This document shows positions 11,378 through 21,720 of a stretch of 64,000 nt of DNA, piece by piece; the stretch's first letter is position 1, and each line of letters opens with the position of its first letter. The stretch comes from Branchipolynoe longqiensis (taxonomy: Eukaryota; Annelida; Polychaeta; Phyllodocida; Polynoidae): assembly GCA_030323885.1 (NCBI GenBank), contig CM059186.1, forward strand, positions 171,105,230 through 171,169,229. The letters are read 5' to 3'. The position numbers and the translations under genes are program-made. Under the pieces are notes generated by a model. The model did no database searches. It had not been told where the DNA came from and worked only from the letters and a program-made list of their open reading frames with translations.

Positions 11378-11876
11378 NNNNNNNNNNNNNNNNNNNNNNN
11401 NNNNNNNNNNNNNNNNNNNNNNNNNNNNNNNNNNNNNNNNNNNNNNNNNNNNNNNNNNNNNNNNNNNNNNNNNNNNNNNNNNNNNNNNNNNNNNNNNNNN
11501 NNNNNNNNNNNNNNNNNNNNNNNNNNNNNNNNNNNNNNNNNNNNNNNNNNNNNNNNNNNNNNNNNNNNNNNNNNNNNNNNNNNNNNNNNNNNNNNNNNNN
11601 NNNNNNNNNNNNNNNNNNNNNNNNNNNNNNNNNNNNNNNNNNNNNNNNNNNNNNNNNNNNNNNNNNNNNNNNNNNNNNNNNNNNNNNNNNNNNNNNNNNN
11701 NNNNNNNNNNNNNNNNNNNNNNNNNNNNNNNNNNNNNNNNNNNNNNNNNNNNNNNNNNNNNNNNNNNNNNNNNNNNNNNNNNNNNNNNNNNNNNNNNNNN
11801 NNNNNNNNNNNNNNNNNNNNNNNNNNNNNNNNNNNNNNNNNNNNNNNNNNNNNNNNNNNNNNNNNNNNNNNNNNNN
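11378..11876. other. Assembly gap (499 N)
   Basis: A run of Ns separating the 24-bp array from the 16-bp array. The true length and content are unknown. Confidence 1.
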
Positions 11877-12455
11877 TGAATGTACCACAGTGTGAATGTA
11901 TCAGAGTGTGAATGTATCAGAGTGTGAATGCATCAGAATGTGAATGCATCACAGTGTGAATGCATCAGAGTGTGAATGTATCAGAGTGTGAATGTACCAC
12001 AATGTGAATGTACCACAGTGTGAATGTATCAGAGTGTGAATGTATCAGAGTGTGAATGTATCAGAGTGTGAATGTACCACAATGTGAATACATCAGAGTG
12101 TGAATGCATCAGAATGTGAATGTATCACAGTGTGAATGTATCAGAGTGTGAATGTATCACAGTGTGAATGTATCAGAGTGTGAATGTATCACAGTGTGAA
12201 TGTATCAGAGTGTGAAGGCATCACAGTGTGAATGTATCAGAGTGCCAATGTCTCAGAGTGTGAATGTATCACAGTGCGAATGTATGTATCACAGTGCGAA
12301 TGTATGTATCACAGTGCGAATGTATGTATCACAGTGTGAATGTATCACAGTGTGAATGTATCACAGTGTGAATGTATCAGAGTGTGAATGCATCAGAGTG
12401 TGAATGTATCACAGTGCGAATGTATGTATGAGAGTGTGAATGTATCAGAGTGAAT
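11877..12455 (+). repeat. 16-bp minisatellite
   Basis: About 35 copies of GTGTGAATGTATCAGA with variants ACCACA, ATCACA and CATCAG, plus a local 20-bp expansion (CAGTGCGAATGTATGTATCA) near 12270-12340. The unit is unrelated to the array on the other side of the gap. Confidence 0.95.
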
Positions 12456-12549
12456 GAATCAGTTTTGTGTGATACTGGTGTAGTGAGTGAGGTGCACTGA
12501 CTTCACCCGGTGAAATGCCACATACACAGATAGGGATCGGAGACTACAA

Positions 12550-12885
12550 AAGGGAGTCTAGATAGGAGGAAAGAGGAGGGGAGAGGGAGGGGGAGAGGAG
12601 GAAGAGGGAGGGGAGAGGAGAGGAGAGAAGATGAGGGGGGAGGAGAGAGGGAGGGGAGAGAGATGGGGAAAGATGGGAGGGTGGCGGAAGGGAGGGAGGG
12701 GGAGAGGGGAGAGGATTGGGAGGGAGAGAGATGGGAGGGGGGGATGGGAGAGAGATGGGAGAGAGATGGGAGAGGGGAGAGGAGGGGGAGGGAAGGGTAG
12801 AGCGGAGGGTAGAGGGGAGGGGAGAGAGGACGGGAGAGAGGACGGGAAAGAGGACGGGAAAGAGGAGAGGGGAGAGGAATGGGCA
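12550..12885 (+). repeat. Purine-rich GGGAGA tract
   Basis: Low-complexity GGGAGAG/GGAGAGG repeats. The Pro/Ser-rich frames on the minus strand and Gly/Arg/Glu-rich frames on the plus strand are artefacts. Confidence 0.92.
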
Positions 12886-12938
12886 TCAAATGTGGTTCCA
12901 CGCCTGCTCTGGGTATGTTGCTCCCATTTGTGAACACT

Positions 12939-12939
<1 letters not shown>

Positions 12940-12980
<41 letters not shown>
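12940..12980. repeat. (TA)n microsatellite
   Basis: Uninterrupted alternating TA. Confidence 0.97.
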
Positions 12981-12985
<5 letters not shown>

Positions 12986-13186
12986 AAAAAATTGAACGTC
13001 CGAGGGGGTCTGGAGTCAATAATGACCAGGCACAGCTGGCATACACGTGTCAAAGGCTATGACTAGTTGCTCCGGTGTGTCCGAATCTGGAACTACATGC
13101 AGCATGCAGTAGAGCCTAGATAAATGGCATAACATAATAGAGTAAACTGAAGAGAGTTAGTGTCCTTGTTTATATTCCCATAATAG

Positions 13187-13191
<5 letters not shown>
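12981..13191. other. Unclassified spacer between two TA tracts
   Basis: No feature recognised. Confidence 0.4.

Positions 13192-13243
<52 letters not shown>
13192..13243. repeat. (TA)n microsatellite
   Basis: About 26 TA units. Confidence 0.97.
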
Positions 13244-13245
<2 letters not shown>

Positions 13246-13418
13246 AGCGATTGGTACAGGCAAGAGGCTGAGTCAGGACAACTGGATAGGCCAGGTGGCA
13301 GCACCAGGCAAGGCAGAGGGCCTGCCCAGTCGCTTGAGTTTTTGAGTGTCAATAGTTGTGAAGTGTCATTTAAGGTGCCAAGCAGAGACACAGTTCAAGG
13401 ACAATCAGTTTACGGATA

Positions 13419-13475
13419 ATTATACTCGTATAATGCTTATACGGCACATATTTATATGTATCTTATATATATACT
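13419..13475 (+). repeat. TATACTCGTATAATG motif element
   Basis: Contains ATTATACTCGTATAATGCTT then ATACGGCACATATTTATATG, followed by TA-rich DNA. Copy 2 of the family described at 4215. Confidence 0.7.
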
Positions 13476-13537
13476 TTAGATCTGACCTACACACATGCAT
13501 ACGCATATATACATACACATATCTATACATACATACT

Positions 13538-13769
13538 GTATATGTCCCAATAGAAGCACGCTACCCAATAGAAGCACACACCCAATTTCAAGTTTGAAAG
13601 CACGCACAAATAAGACAATCCCACTTTATTTCAGAGGCACAACAAAAAATCAAATCATATTCGGACTGAATGCACATAAAATCAAAAAGAATCCATGAAA
13701 GTCTTTAACTTTGAATAGACGCGCATCCATGTCTGCACTCGCGCAGTGTGCGTCTATTGGGACATATAC
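13538..13769 (+). mobile_element. Mariner-like MITE with CNGTATATGTCCC termini
   Basis: Perfect 17-bp TIRs: GTATATGTCCCAATAGA at 13538-13554 and its complement at 13753-13769. With the outer bases the ends read CTGTATATGTCCC and CCGTATATGTCCC, both bordered by TA, as expected for Tc1/mariner target duplication. A short direct repeat (CCCAATAGAAGCACRC) lies just inside the left end. There is no coding capacity. An interrupted relative is at 51090-51525. Confidence 0.82.
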
Positions 13770-14290
13770 GGTATGCATACAGACATACACACATACATGC
13801 ACACGCGCACACACACACAGTTTGGTTTTCCCAGTAGCCTCACACTATACATAGTAGTGTCCCTAAGTTGTGCTAAACATAGCGTCTGCAGGCAGTGCTG
13901 GGGCGGGAGGGGTTGGAGGGCAGAGATTAACCATGACCAAGTGGTGCTCACACGAACAAGCTGTCAAACGAGAATGTTCAATGTATCCATTAAAACGCTT
14001 TCCCAGTGCTAATCGGCCCTTAATGGAGATGGATTGAGAATGATTACTTGGCGTGTCTCAACCCCCGCCCCCCCCCCCACCATCCCCCTACTCAGCTTAC
14101 ACTGTTACAGCACCCTACCCAGCATGTCAAGTCAGGCTGCTTTCTCAGAAAACGACTCCAGGTGATATCTTAAAGAACATCACAATTTGCGTCAGCAATT
14201 TATGTTGTAAAAATGATTGATCGATTACTTAATGAGTAGAGGTTACCAGCCGATGACTTATTGGCTGGGGAGTAGATGGATCTTCTGGCG
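13770..14290. other. Mostly unclassified, with an ACACAC tract
   Basis: An (AC)n tract near 13800-13818 and a C-run near 14070 are visible. The remainder shows no recognised element or gene. Confidence 0.4.
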
Positions 14291-14357
14291 TATTATACTC
14301 GTATAATGGCTTATAGTATACAGCATATATATATTTATATATATATATATATATATA
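14291..14357 (+). repeat. TATACTCGTATAATG motif element plus (TA)n
   Basis: Contains TATTATACTCGTATAATGGC and TTATAGTATACAGCATATAT running into a TA tract. Copy 3 of the motif. The preceding GGGGAGTAGATGGA block resembles the sequence before the 40402 copy. Confidence 0.7.
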
Positions 14358-14484
14358 AATCCTCCGGTGCGACTGACACTGGTCTACATCCGGTGGAGGC
14401 GAGGAGGGAAGGTGGAGCCATCAGTACAGTGTTGGTCTTACAGAGTATAACAAATGATAATGATAATTAACCCTTATCTATCTT

Positions 14485-14555
14485 GAGACTCGTATAATTC
14501 GTTATACATCACACACACACACACATAATATATATATATAATATTTATATAATAT

Positions 14556-14586
<31 letters not shown>
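14485..14586 (+). repeat. Motif element with CA and TA tracts
   Basis: GACTCGTATAATTCGTTATA then CATCACACACACACACACAT and a TA/TAATAT tract. Copy 4, slightly degenerate. Confidence 0.65.
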
Positions 14587-15000
14587 GCGCGTATACAGAC
14601 CTGTATGCAGATGTAAAGCAGAAGGACTCCGGCTATACTACTTTTTGATAGATTGCCACCCTTGAGGTTCCTGGGTTCGACACCATATATATATGTGATG
14701 TATGCAGCGCCGACTGATGGTTCGAATCCAGACTAGTTAGCAGAGGAAGCATTATACTCCGACAGTGAACCCCCTGAATAATTAAACCCAGAGGGGGGGG
14801 ACAAAGACATCATCAACACTGTCGGTCACCGAGACCATGACACCGAGGACTAGCTGGCCCCACCTCATCGCCATAGCTGACTTGAACCCACTACCAACTA
14901 ACCACTAATTTTCATTAACAACTAACAGGTAACCCCACCCACTGCCTAACTAATCCCATCCTCACTTCATTTCTTCCTCTGGCCTTGGCCGGACTTACTG
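14587..15000. other. Unclassified stretch
   Basis: No repeat or gene recognised; short proline- and threonine-type low-complexity pieces only. Confidence 0.35.
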
Positions 15001-15510
15001 TGCATACCGATGAATCTGGAGGGACTGAAGTTTGGATCCTGGTCGAGTCAAACCAATGACTTATAAAATAGGTACATGTTGCTGCTCAGCGCTTGGCGTT
15101 ATGAGATCACGACAGGGACTGGGCGCACAGTGTCAGGATAATGTGACTGTGTGGGACATCAGGTCATGGTGCCGGCAGCCTGATTTCCCAGTGGGGCAGC
15201 ACTATAAAGTCGCCATGAGTGCACGCTGTCACAAGTCGGTGCACATCCTGGTATGGCCTAGGGTCTTACTGGGGCGTAAAACTACATCAACCACCCAGCC
15301 TCCCCCGGCCCTCTCAGAGGAATGTGGTTGGGCTCTGAGGCTGCCTTTTTCCTTTCTCCCCCTCTCCCCCCCAATTCCTCTGATCACTACCCATCGGAAG
15401 CCAACTCCCTATCACATAGGACTGCTTTCAGCAGTGCCCATTCAGTGCTGCAGATTTGCAGCATTCAGCACACCAATGCGACTGAAAACTCCCCAAAAAC
15501 AAACCTTACA
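15001..15510 (+). mobile_element. SINE A variant with ~220-bp 3' extension, copy 1
   Basis: SINE A whose tRNA-like head is replaced by CGATGAATCTGGAGGGACTG and AAGTTTGGATCCTGGTCGAG. The tail GGGGCGTAAAACTACATCAA continues into a conserved extension (CCACCCAGCCTCCCCCGGCC, GGTTGGGCTCTGAGGCTGCC, CCCATTCAGTGCTGCAGATT). The whole ~505-bp block recurs in the same orientation at 60438-60944. Open frames in it are not supported as genes. Confidence 0.85.
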
Positions 15511-15579
15511 TTGGTATATATAGTATATTCCCTCGACTACGAGCAGCCAGAGGCTTAGTACCGAGGTAAAATAGATATA

Positions 15580-15600
15580 TACTGTGTGTGTGTGTGTGTA

Positions 15601-15632
<32 letters not shown>
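15580..15632 (+). repeat. (GT)n/(TA)n microsatellite
   Basis: GT repeats followed directly by TA repeats. Confidence 0.95.
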
Positions 15633-15633
<1 letters not shown>

Positions 15634-15800
15634 ATCAGGCGTCACATTCCTGATGAAGTCCTTTAAAAAATATATAATTAGGCATCACATTCCTGATGAA
15701 GTCTAAAAAATATATATATAAATATAATTAGGCGTCACATTCCTGATGAAGTCTTTTTTAAATATATATAATTAAGCCTCACATTTCTGGTGAAGTCAAA
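15633..15800 (+). repeat. ~45-55-bp tandem repeat, four copies
   Basis: Four units built on GCGTCACATTCCTGATGAAG, each followed by an A/T-rich spacer with TATATA. The last copy is degenerate (CCTCACATTTCTGGTGAAGT). Confidence 0.88.
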
Positions 15801-15944
15801 CCAATTGTGGGTGCTGATTAGGAACTTGCGTGTATTTGCTAATCAGAGAGGTGGATGGCACTTGTAATGAATCTAATGTGGTCTGACGTCATAAGCAGCA
15901 CAATGGCATTGTTTGCATTCACATCGGACTCAATGCTACTTAAA

Positions 15945-16040
15945 CGCAGTGTGTGTGTGAATGAGTGTGTGTGAATGAGTGTGTGTGTGTGTGTGTGCGT
16001 GCGTGTGTGCGTGCGTGCGTGTGTGCGTGTGTGTGTGTGC
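15945..16040 (+). repeat. (GT)n microsatellite with GTGC/GCGT variants
   Basis: Long GT-rich tract with interspersed GTGCGTGCGT. Confidence 0.95.
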
Positions 16041-17110
16041 TCGGCAAGAGGCCTTTTCACGGGACATGCACACTCAGCTAACACGCAAGTCTTTATTTTT
16101 GGTAAATGATCATTTTTATTCAGTGAATAAAGGGATATTTTCAGTGCCGAGGCACTCGTCTCCGGCCGTATTATGTTACATTCACTCACATATATAGCAC
16201 AGTCTAAAATAATCAAAACTTTGCTACATTGAAAAGAATGAATAGTGCCGCTACGCAACAGAATTGTGAGATAACAGGGAGTACATTGTATATTTGCAGT
16301 GTCAAGGTTACGATAACTTTGATAGCGAGTACTAAGTTTGAACAGCATTACCAGTTGATGTAATGATTACTGAACCATCCAGCGTATATATGAAAAATTC
16401 AGTGAAAAAAAGAAAGAAAATCCCCTACAATCCCATATTGTTAACTAGAGGATATTCCTCCCCTAGAATCAGATATAATTTGCAACCTATCCGGTTTGAT
16501 GTGGAAACCATAAGATAAAAAATTACAATTCGTATACTCACTATGCTCTACTTACTGCAGGCTATTACAAAATAAACTCCAAATCCTCAGAATAACAGTG
16601 TGTAAGTCAGGGGTGGCAGAATGCCCAAATGGTAAAGGAACGACAAATTCCTGACCTAAAAACTTACCAAAAATATCTGTGGAAAATAAGGCTAGGAAAC
16701 CCCTACTAAGCTGCACTGCAATGGGGCATGTGATATGTCACGGCCCACCAGCGGGACGCCCAAGAGAAGGTAACCATGTCAAAAGTAGCCAGATAACGCA
16801 CCACACAGGTACATACAAGCCTATTATATGTAAATAGGAGTAGGCTAGTCTAGTAATAAGAGTAGAACAAAATAAAATACATATATGCCAAGAAAATCCA
16901 AAAAAACTACCATAGGCTACTAACCATACCAACCAACTATCTATCTGCTACTGAAATGCAGGCAATCAAATTACTTATCAGCAGCTACCATGTGGTAAGA
17001 TAACACCAACACTACAACTGGCCAGCATTGAAAACAAGCCTTTGTACCCGAGCTTATAAGCTATGGACAGTATAAATACAGCCTCAATAAAAAAAAATAA
17101 AAAAATAAAA
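16041..17110. other. Unclassified stretch, possibly degenerate coding debris
   Basis: No repeat structure recognised. Around 16540-17080 the plus strand gives short stop-broken runs that look protein-like, but I cannot assign a family. An A-rich stretch ends it at 17087-17112. Confidence 0.3.
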
Positions 17111-17774
17111 AGTGTGGCCCGCTTCCTTTCTCTTGCTCTTGCTTCTCAGTCTGCTAGGTTGCATATATATATATGCATGTCCACACTACCAGTACCCTTC
17201 TTTTATTGTGTATTTTCTCAGTCAGCTTATTAGACAAACACTCTCATTGGTCAATCTAGAGTGTGGGAGGTGGGAGGGGTGTGGTGACCCACAACCCACC
17301 CCACCTGCCTCCTTCTGATGGCCTACCCATCATGCATTGTTATCTCACACAGTATGCTTGGACACATGCAATGTTATCTCACACCCTCTCACCTGTGTAT
17401 CCACACCTGTTGCTGGTGTCCGTCAGACAGCTTCTCTAAACACTCTATCCACATTCACACTCCCAGGCTCGATATAGCTCGCTTTTCACAATCCTTGGCA
17501 CTTGTCCACATTGTATTTTATTTGTTTGGGAAAGTCTAGACTGAACAATTATATATGTTTTTGCCAATATGAGTATATACATACACTTTAGAATGTACAT
17601 AACATCATATGCAAGTCCAGGAAAGCAGATACATTTAAACATACCTATACATTCTTATTCCAGAGTTATTATCTCCAGTGGTGTTATTTGATACATAACC
17701 TTCTGGACAATTTTGACATTAATTACACTCACACATGACATACATTAGTACACACAATATGTTGAATATTATTA
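17111..17774. other. Unclassified stretch
   Basis: No recognised gene or element. A short TATATATA run lies near 17165 and CACACC-type pieces near 17380-17410. Confidence 0.35.
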
Positions 17775-17975
17775 ACATGGCTTAAAACAGTGATTGAAAT
17801 GATTGAAATATTATTAGAAGGGTTTTATATAATGATTTGAATTCTATTAGAATGGTCATAACAATGATTGAAATGATTGAAATATTATTAGAAGGGTTCT
17901 ATATAATGAGGTGATTACTATTAGAATGGACATAACAATGATTGAATGACTTAGATATTATTAGAAGGGTTTTAA
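17775..17975 (+). repeat. ~80-bp AT-rich tandem repeat
   Basis: Two and a half units containing AACAATGATTGAAATGATTG and ATATTATTAGAAGGGTTTTA, alternating with TTCTATTAGAATGG. Confidence 0.85.
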
Positions 17976-18254
17976 TATTGTTTTTACGAAAAAGGATATT
18001 TTTGTTTTAAAGGAAATCATTTATTCTTATTTTATTAGTAATAGGGACCCAAAAATTCGGAATATTTTACAATATGTTGTTATGTAGCAACGAGTAGCTA
18101 ACATAGTAACACCAGACAGATTGACATCTAAGTCTAGATTTATCTAGTTTTAGGATTATCTCAACTTAAATGCACAAAATGTTAATTTTGTCAACAAGAA
18201 TTAGCTTCAGAGGAATGCAAATAATGACTCTATGACGCTATTCTTGCTCTGAAT
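17976..18254. other. AT-rich unclassified spacer
   Basis: Nothing recognised. Confidence 0.4.
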
Positions 18255-18930
18255 CATCGTAAATAATGGTGTTCCCCATCTATAAGACCCTTTCCACAGA
18301 ACATGCTGGAGTGAACTGCTCCTCACGTCAATTCCACAACATTCCACCAGAGGGGGGTTGGTGGTTGAACTCGTCTACAAGTCCTTTTCCACAGAGCACA
18401 CTGCTCCCAACTTTAGTTCCGCAACTGCCATCAGAGGGCGGGTTGGTGGTGGAACTCATCTATAATACCTTTTCCACATTAAGTTGCCATCAGACGGTGG
18501 GTTGGTGGTGGGACGCATCTATAACTTATATGACCTTTTACACATTGAGTTGCCATCAGACGGTGGGTGTTGGTGGTGGGACGCGTCACTTATAAGACCT
18601 TTTCCACATTGAGTTGCCATCAGACAGTGGGTGTTGGTGGTGGGATGCGTCTCTAACTTATGAGACCTTTTCCACATTAAGTTGCCATCAGACGGTGGGT
18701 TGGTGGTGGGACACGTCTATAACTTATAAGACCTTTTCCACATTGAGTTGCCATCAGATGGCAGGTTGGTGGTGGGATGCGTCTATAAGCCTTTTAATTG
18801 AGTTGTGGGGGTGTGGTGGGTTTTTGTTTTTGGTGTGGTGGTGGGGGCACGTCTATAACTTAGAAGACCTTTTCCACACTGAGTTGCCATCAGACGGCAG
18901 GTTGGTGGTGGGACGTGACTACACCGCCTT
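18255..18930 (+). repeat. ~64-95-bp tandem satellite
   Basis: About nine units containing AAGACCTTTTCCACATTGAG, TTGCCATCAGACGGTGGG and TTGGTGGTGGGACGCGTCTA. TTTTCCACA recurs near 18386, 18469, 18600, 18667, 18734 and 18870. The first units carry extra sequence (AGTTCCGCAACTGCCATCAG) that matches the minus strand of 545-705. Frames across it are not supported. Confidence 0.9.
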
Positions 18931-19335
18931 CCTGCTGTACCCGCGCCCATTATTACGCAGTCCGCTCCGATGAGCTGCTCATGCGCAGTGCAATACCAGC
19001 CTAGAGCAGCTCAGCACATTGCCACTAGTGTCAGGGCTGGAGACGGTTGGGGGGGGGGGGGGGGATGCTTATCGCTGCAATCCAATAACCAATTCAACTG
19101 CATTCCTTCAGGCGAGTCCTCCCAGCCGGGCGGCAGGCACGGACAGGGGGAGGCACCTCCCAGATTAAGTAGATTCATTTTATTGCTATCCACTTCTCCC
19201 GCCCCAATTTACTTCTCTATAGTTAGTGACATGTCTACCTTATTTATACAAATAATTATTTTCTTCATGTAGATTAATAATAGCAATTAAACGACAAGGG
19301 ACTTATAAATCTGACAAAAGTGAGACTTGAGTTTT
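18931..19335. other. Unclassified, with a 15-G run
   Basis: A poly-G run at about 19049-19063. No gene recognised. Confidence 0.4.
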
Positions 19336-19672
19336 TGATTGCTTGCTTGTTTGTTGGGGTTTTACATCATAGCAACATCTAAGGTCATATCAGGATGAGA
19401 ACCGACTTGTGACAGTGCGCACTTATGGCGAATTTATAGTGTTGCTCCACTTGGAGACTAGGACACTGGCACCATGACCTAATATCCAACTCAGTCAAAT
19501 TATCCTGATACTGAGCTAACCATTCTTTGGCCTATCCTAGTAATGCAGGGCGACAGGCTAGGAATCGACAAGTAACAATTTTGTAAGTCACTGGTTTGAC
19601 TTGACCGAGATTCTAACTCCTGACCGTCCGAGCAGGAAGCCTGCGCTCTATCGATTCGACCACCACGGCTGG
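19336..19672 (-). mobile_element. SINE A, full length, reverse
   Basis: Tail at left (GTTTGTTGGGGTTTTACATC), conserved middle, head at right ending CGATTCGACCACCACGGCTG. Confidence 0.9.
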
Positions 19673-20105
19673 TAAGTCCTTAACTGAGAGGGTGCTAAAA
19701 AGGGAATAGAGAAATAAAAAAACCTGTACGACCAAAAGGCCTTTACATGGCTTGAATTTGGTTAATATGGATTCAATTATATTTGAGAATATAATTCAAT
19801 TAGGTGTAGGGATGAAGTTAATTGGTGGATGTGGTTGTTTTGTTCGAGTCTGCGCTGTTATCTATGGTGGGAATATATCAATCTGCAGCATTTCAATTCT
19901 GAGACAAAAATAAACCGATGCCATCTAACAAGTTCCTTGACAAATTCACAGAATATGCACATGTACAATATACAATGTGCTGTATCATATAAGTTATTAT
20001 GTTGCAGATATCATCCTGATATTACCTGAAATGTTGATAGGACATAAAAGCGCAACAAAAACTAACAACAACAAACAGTTGTAGATATAACAACTACAGT
20101 AAACA
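19673..20105. other. AT-rich unclassified stretch
   Basis: No feature recognised. Confidence 0.4.
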
Positions 20106-20290
20106 CTATATTCCTCCAGTGTGTGTGGCGTGAGGGGGGGGGGCACCTGTACACATCTCCCGACAGCTGGGGGGGGGGGGGCACTCCCCAATTCGCCAAT
20201 GGAGGAAGTAGCAAAGTATATATGTTCCCTAAGCATTTATACTCGTATAATGCGTTATACATCACATATATAGCAGTACCGTGAGTGGCG
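20106..20290 (+). repeat. Extended TATACTCGTATAATG element
   Basis: About 180 bp conserved with 58605-58795: GTGTGTGGCGTGAGGG, CACCTGTACACATCTCCCG, a poly-G run, GGCACTCCCC, GGAGGAAGTAGC, TATATGTTCCC, then ATTTATACTCGTATAATGCG and TTATACATCACATATAT. It shows that the motif belongs to a longer dispersed repeat. Confidence 0.75.
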
Positions 20291-20396
20291 GTTACAATGT
20301 GCATGGTTGGGGAGGCTGGAGCAGTAGATGACTAGGACAGACTCCATCAGTCCATGGAGCTGAGTTAGTGATGAGGGAGAGGAGGGATATTCCGGG

Positions 20397-20470
20397 TTAT
20401 TATACTCGAATAATATGTAAACAGCATATATATATATATATATATTTTATATATATATATATATATATTA
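20397..20470 (+). repeat. Motif element plus (TA)n
   Basis: TTATTATACTCGAATAATAT then GTAAACAGCATATATATATA, a diverged copy followed by a long TA tract. Confidence 0.65.
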
Positions 20471-20514
20471 TAATACATATATTCTACAGAAAGGCACACC
20501 ACCACCTTACTCAC

Positions 20515-20645
20515 CCACCAACTAATATATATATATATCTACTCCACATCCACTCACTCACATACCCACCTACTCACCCATGCACACACCAGCCCACTCA
20601 CTCACTCACTCACTCACTCACCCATCTACTCACCCGGTCACCCCA
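20515..20645 (+). repeat. CACT/CACC low-complexity tract
   Basis: CTCACTCACTCACTCACTCA and related pieces. Confidence 0.85.
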
Positions 20646-20828
20646 TTTCAATGGTTTCATTTTGGTCTTCGGCCTCAAACCTCATACGGGTCAATAACTG
20701 CTTAATATCATCTGGATCACCGAGTTGTTATTGCGTTCACAGCAGCTCCATCAATATTCATATTACCAGACGATTAATGTTCTCTCTCGCGAATAAAAGG
20801 AAACGCTGGTTTCCAGGCAACCGTTAAT

Positions 20829-21310
20829 TAAAGCTGCACAGTCTCATTAAAGCTGCACAGTCTCATTAAAGCTGCACAGTTTCATTAAAGCTGCAGTCTC
20901 ATTAAAGCTGCACAGTCTCATTAAAGCTGCACAGTCTCATTAAAGCTGCAGTCTCATTAAAGCTGCAGTTTCATTAAAGCTGCAGTCTCATTAAAGCTGC
21001 ACAGTCTCATTAAAGCTGCACAGTCTCATTAAAGCTGCACAGTCTCATTAAAGCTGCACAGTCTCATTAAAGCTGCACAGTCTCATTAAAGCTGCAGTCT
21101 CGTTAAAGCTGTGCAGTCTCATTAAAGCTGCAGTTTCATTAAAGCTGCAGTTTCATTAAAGCTGCACAGTCTCATTAAAGCTGGATAGTCTCATTAAGGC
21201 TGCACAGTCACATTAAAGCTGCAGTCTCATTAAAGCTGCACAGTCTCATTAAAGCTGCACAGTCTCATTAAAGCTGCACAGTCTCATTAAAGCTGTGCAG
21301 TCTCTGTGCA
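20829..21310 (+). repeat. 19-bp minisatellite, left part
   Basis: Tandem ATTAAAGCTGCACAGTCTC units, with shorter variants lacking CACA (GCTGCAGTCTCATTAAA). It is continuous with 21721-22920; the two parts are separated by a LINE insertion. Confidence 0.95.
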
Positions 21311-21319
21311 GTCTCGAAG

Positions 21320-21720
21320 GATGATGAAAATATCAACAACAAAAATTTAAAATAAATATAAAAAAAAATTTAAAAAAAAAAAAATAAAAAAAAAAATATC
21401 ATGGACAAAGAAGATCACCAACAAAGAAGTTCTCAGAAAAATTAAAAATAAGAAAAGCTTGTTTGCCACTATACAGACAAAGAAACTTATTTATTTTGGC
21501 CACATCATTCGTCAGAGTTCAATATACCGTACATTGTTGGAAGGGAAGGTGAATGGCAGCAGAGGGAGAGGGAGACCAAGAACATCATGGTTTACAAATA
21601 TTTCACAGTGGACAGGCTTGAATTATTCACAGTCTATCAGAACAGCACAACATCGGGACAAGTGGAGAACCATTGCATCCAACCCTCGACTAGAGGATGG
21701 AACTATTGATTGATTGATTG
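21320..21720 (+). mobile_element. LINE 3' end inserted in the 19-bp satellite
   Basis: A plus-strand frame open from about 21398 to 21711 encodes the C-terminal tail typical of non-LTR reverse transcriptases: an ITNKEVL stretch, then KKLIYFGHIIRQ, then GRGRPRTSW, then a KWRTIAS region. The 3' end is TTGATTGATTGATTGAG, a TTGA tail as in RTE-like LINEs. The 5' side is A-rich and low-complexity, and the RT domain itself is missing, so the copy is 5'-truncated and inactive. Satellite units lie directly on both sides. The RTE assignment rests on tail style and C-terminal resemblance only. Confidence 0.8.

Noticed and set aside
15032..15523. 163-residue plus-strand frame, partly repeated at 60629-60997.
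   Set aside because: It is the SINE A variant itself; the shared frame reflects shared repeat sequence.
16540..17080. Possible degenerate protein-like runs on the plus strand.
   Set aside because: Many stops and no family I can name; left as unclassified.
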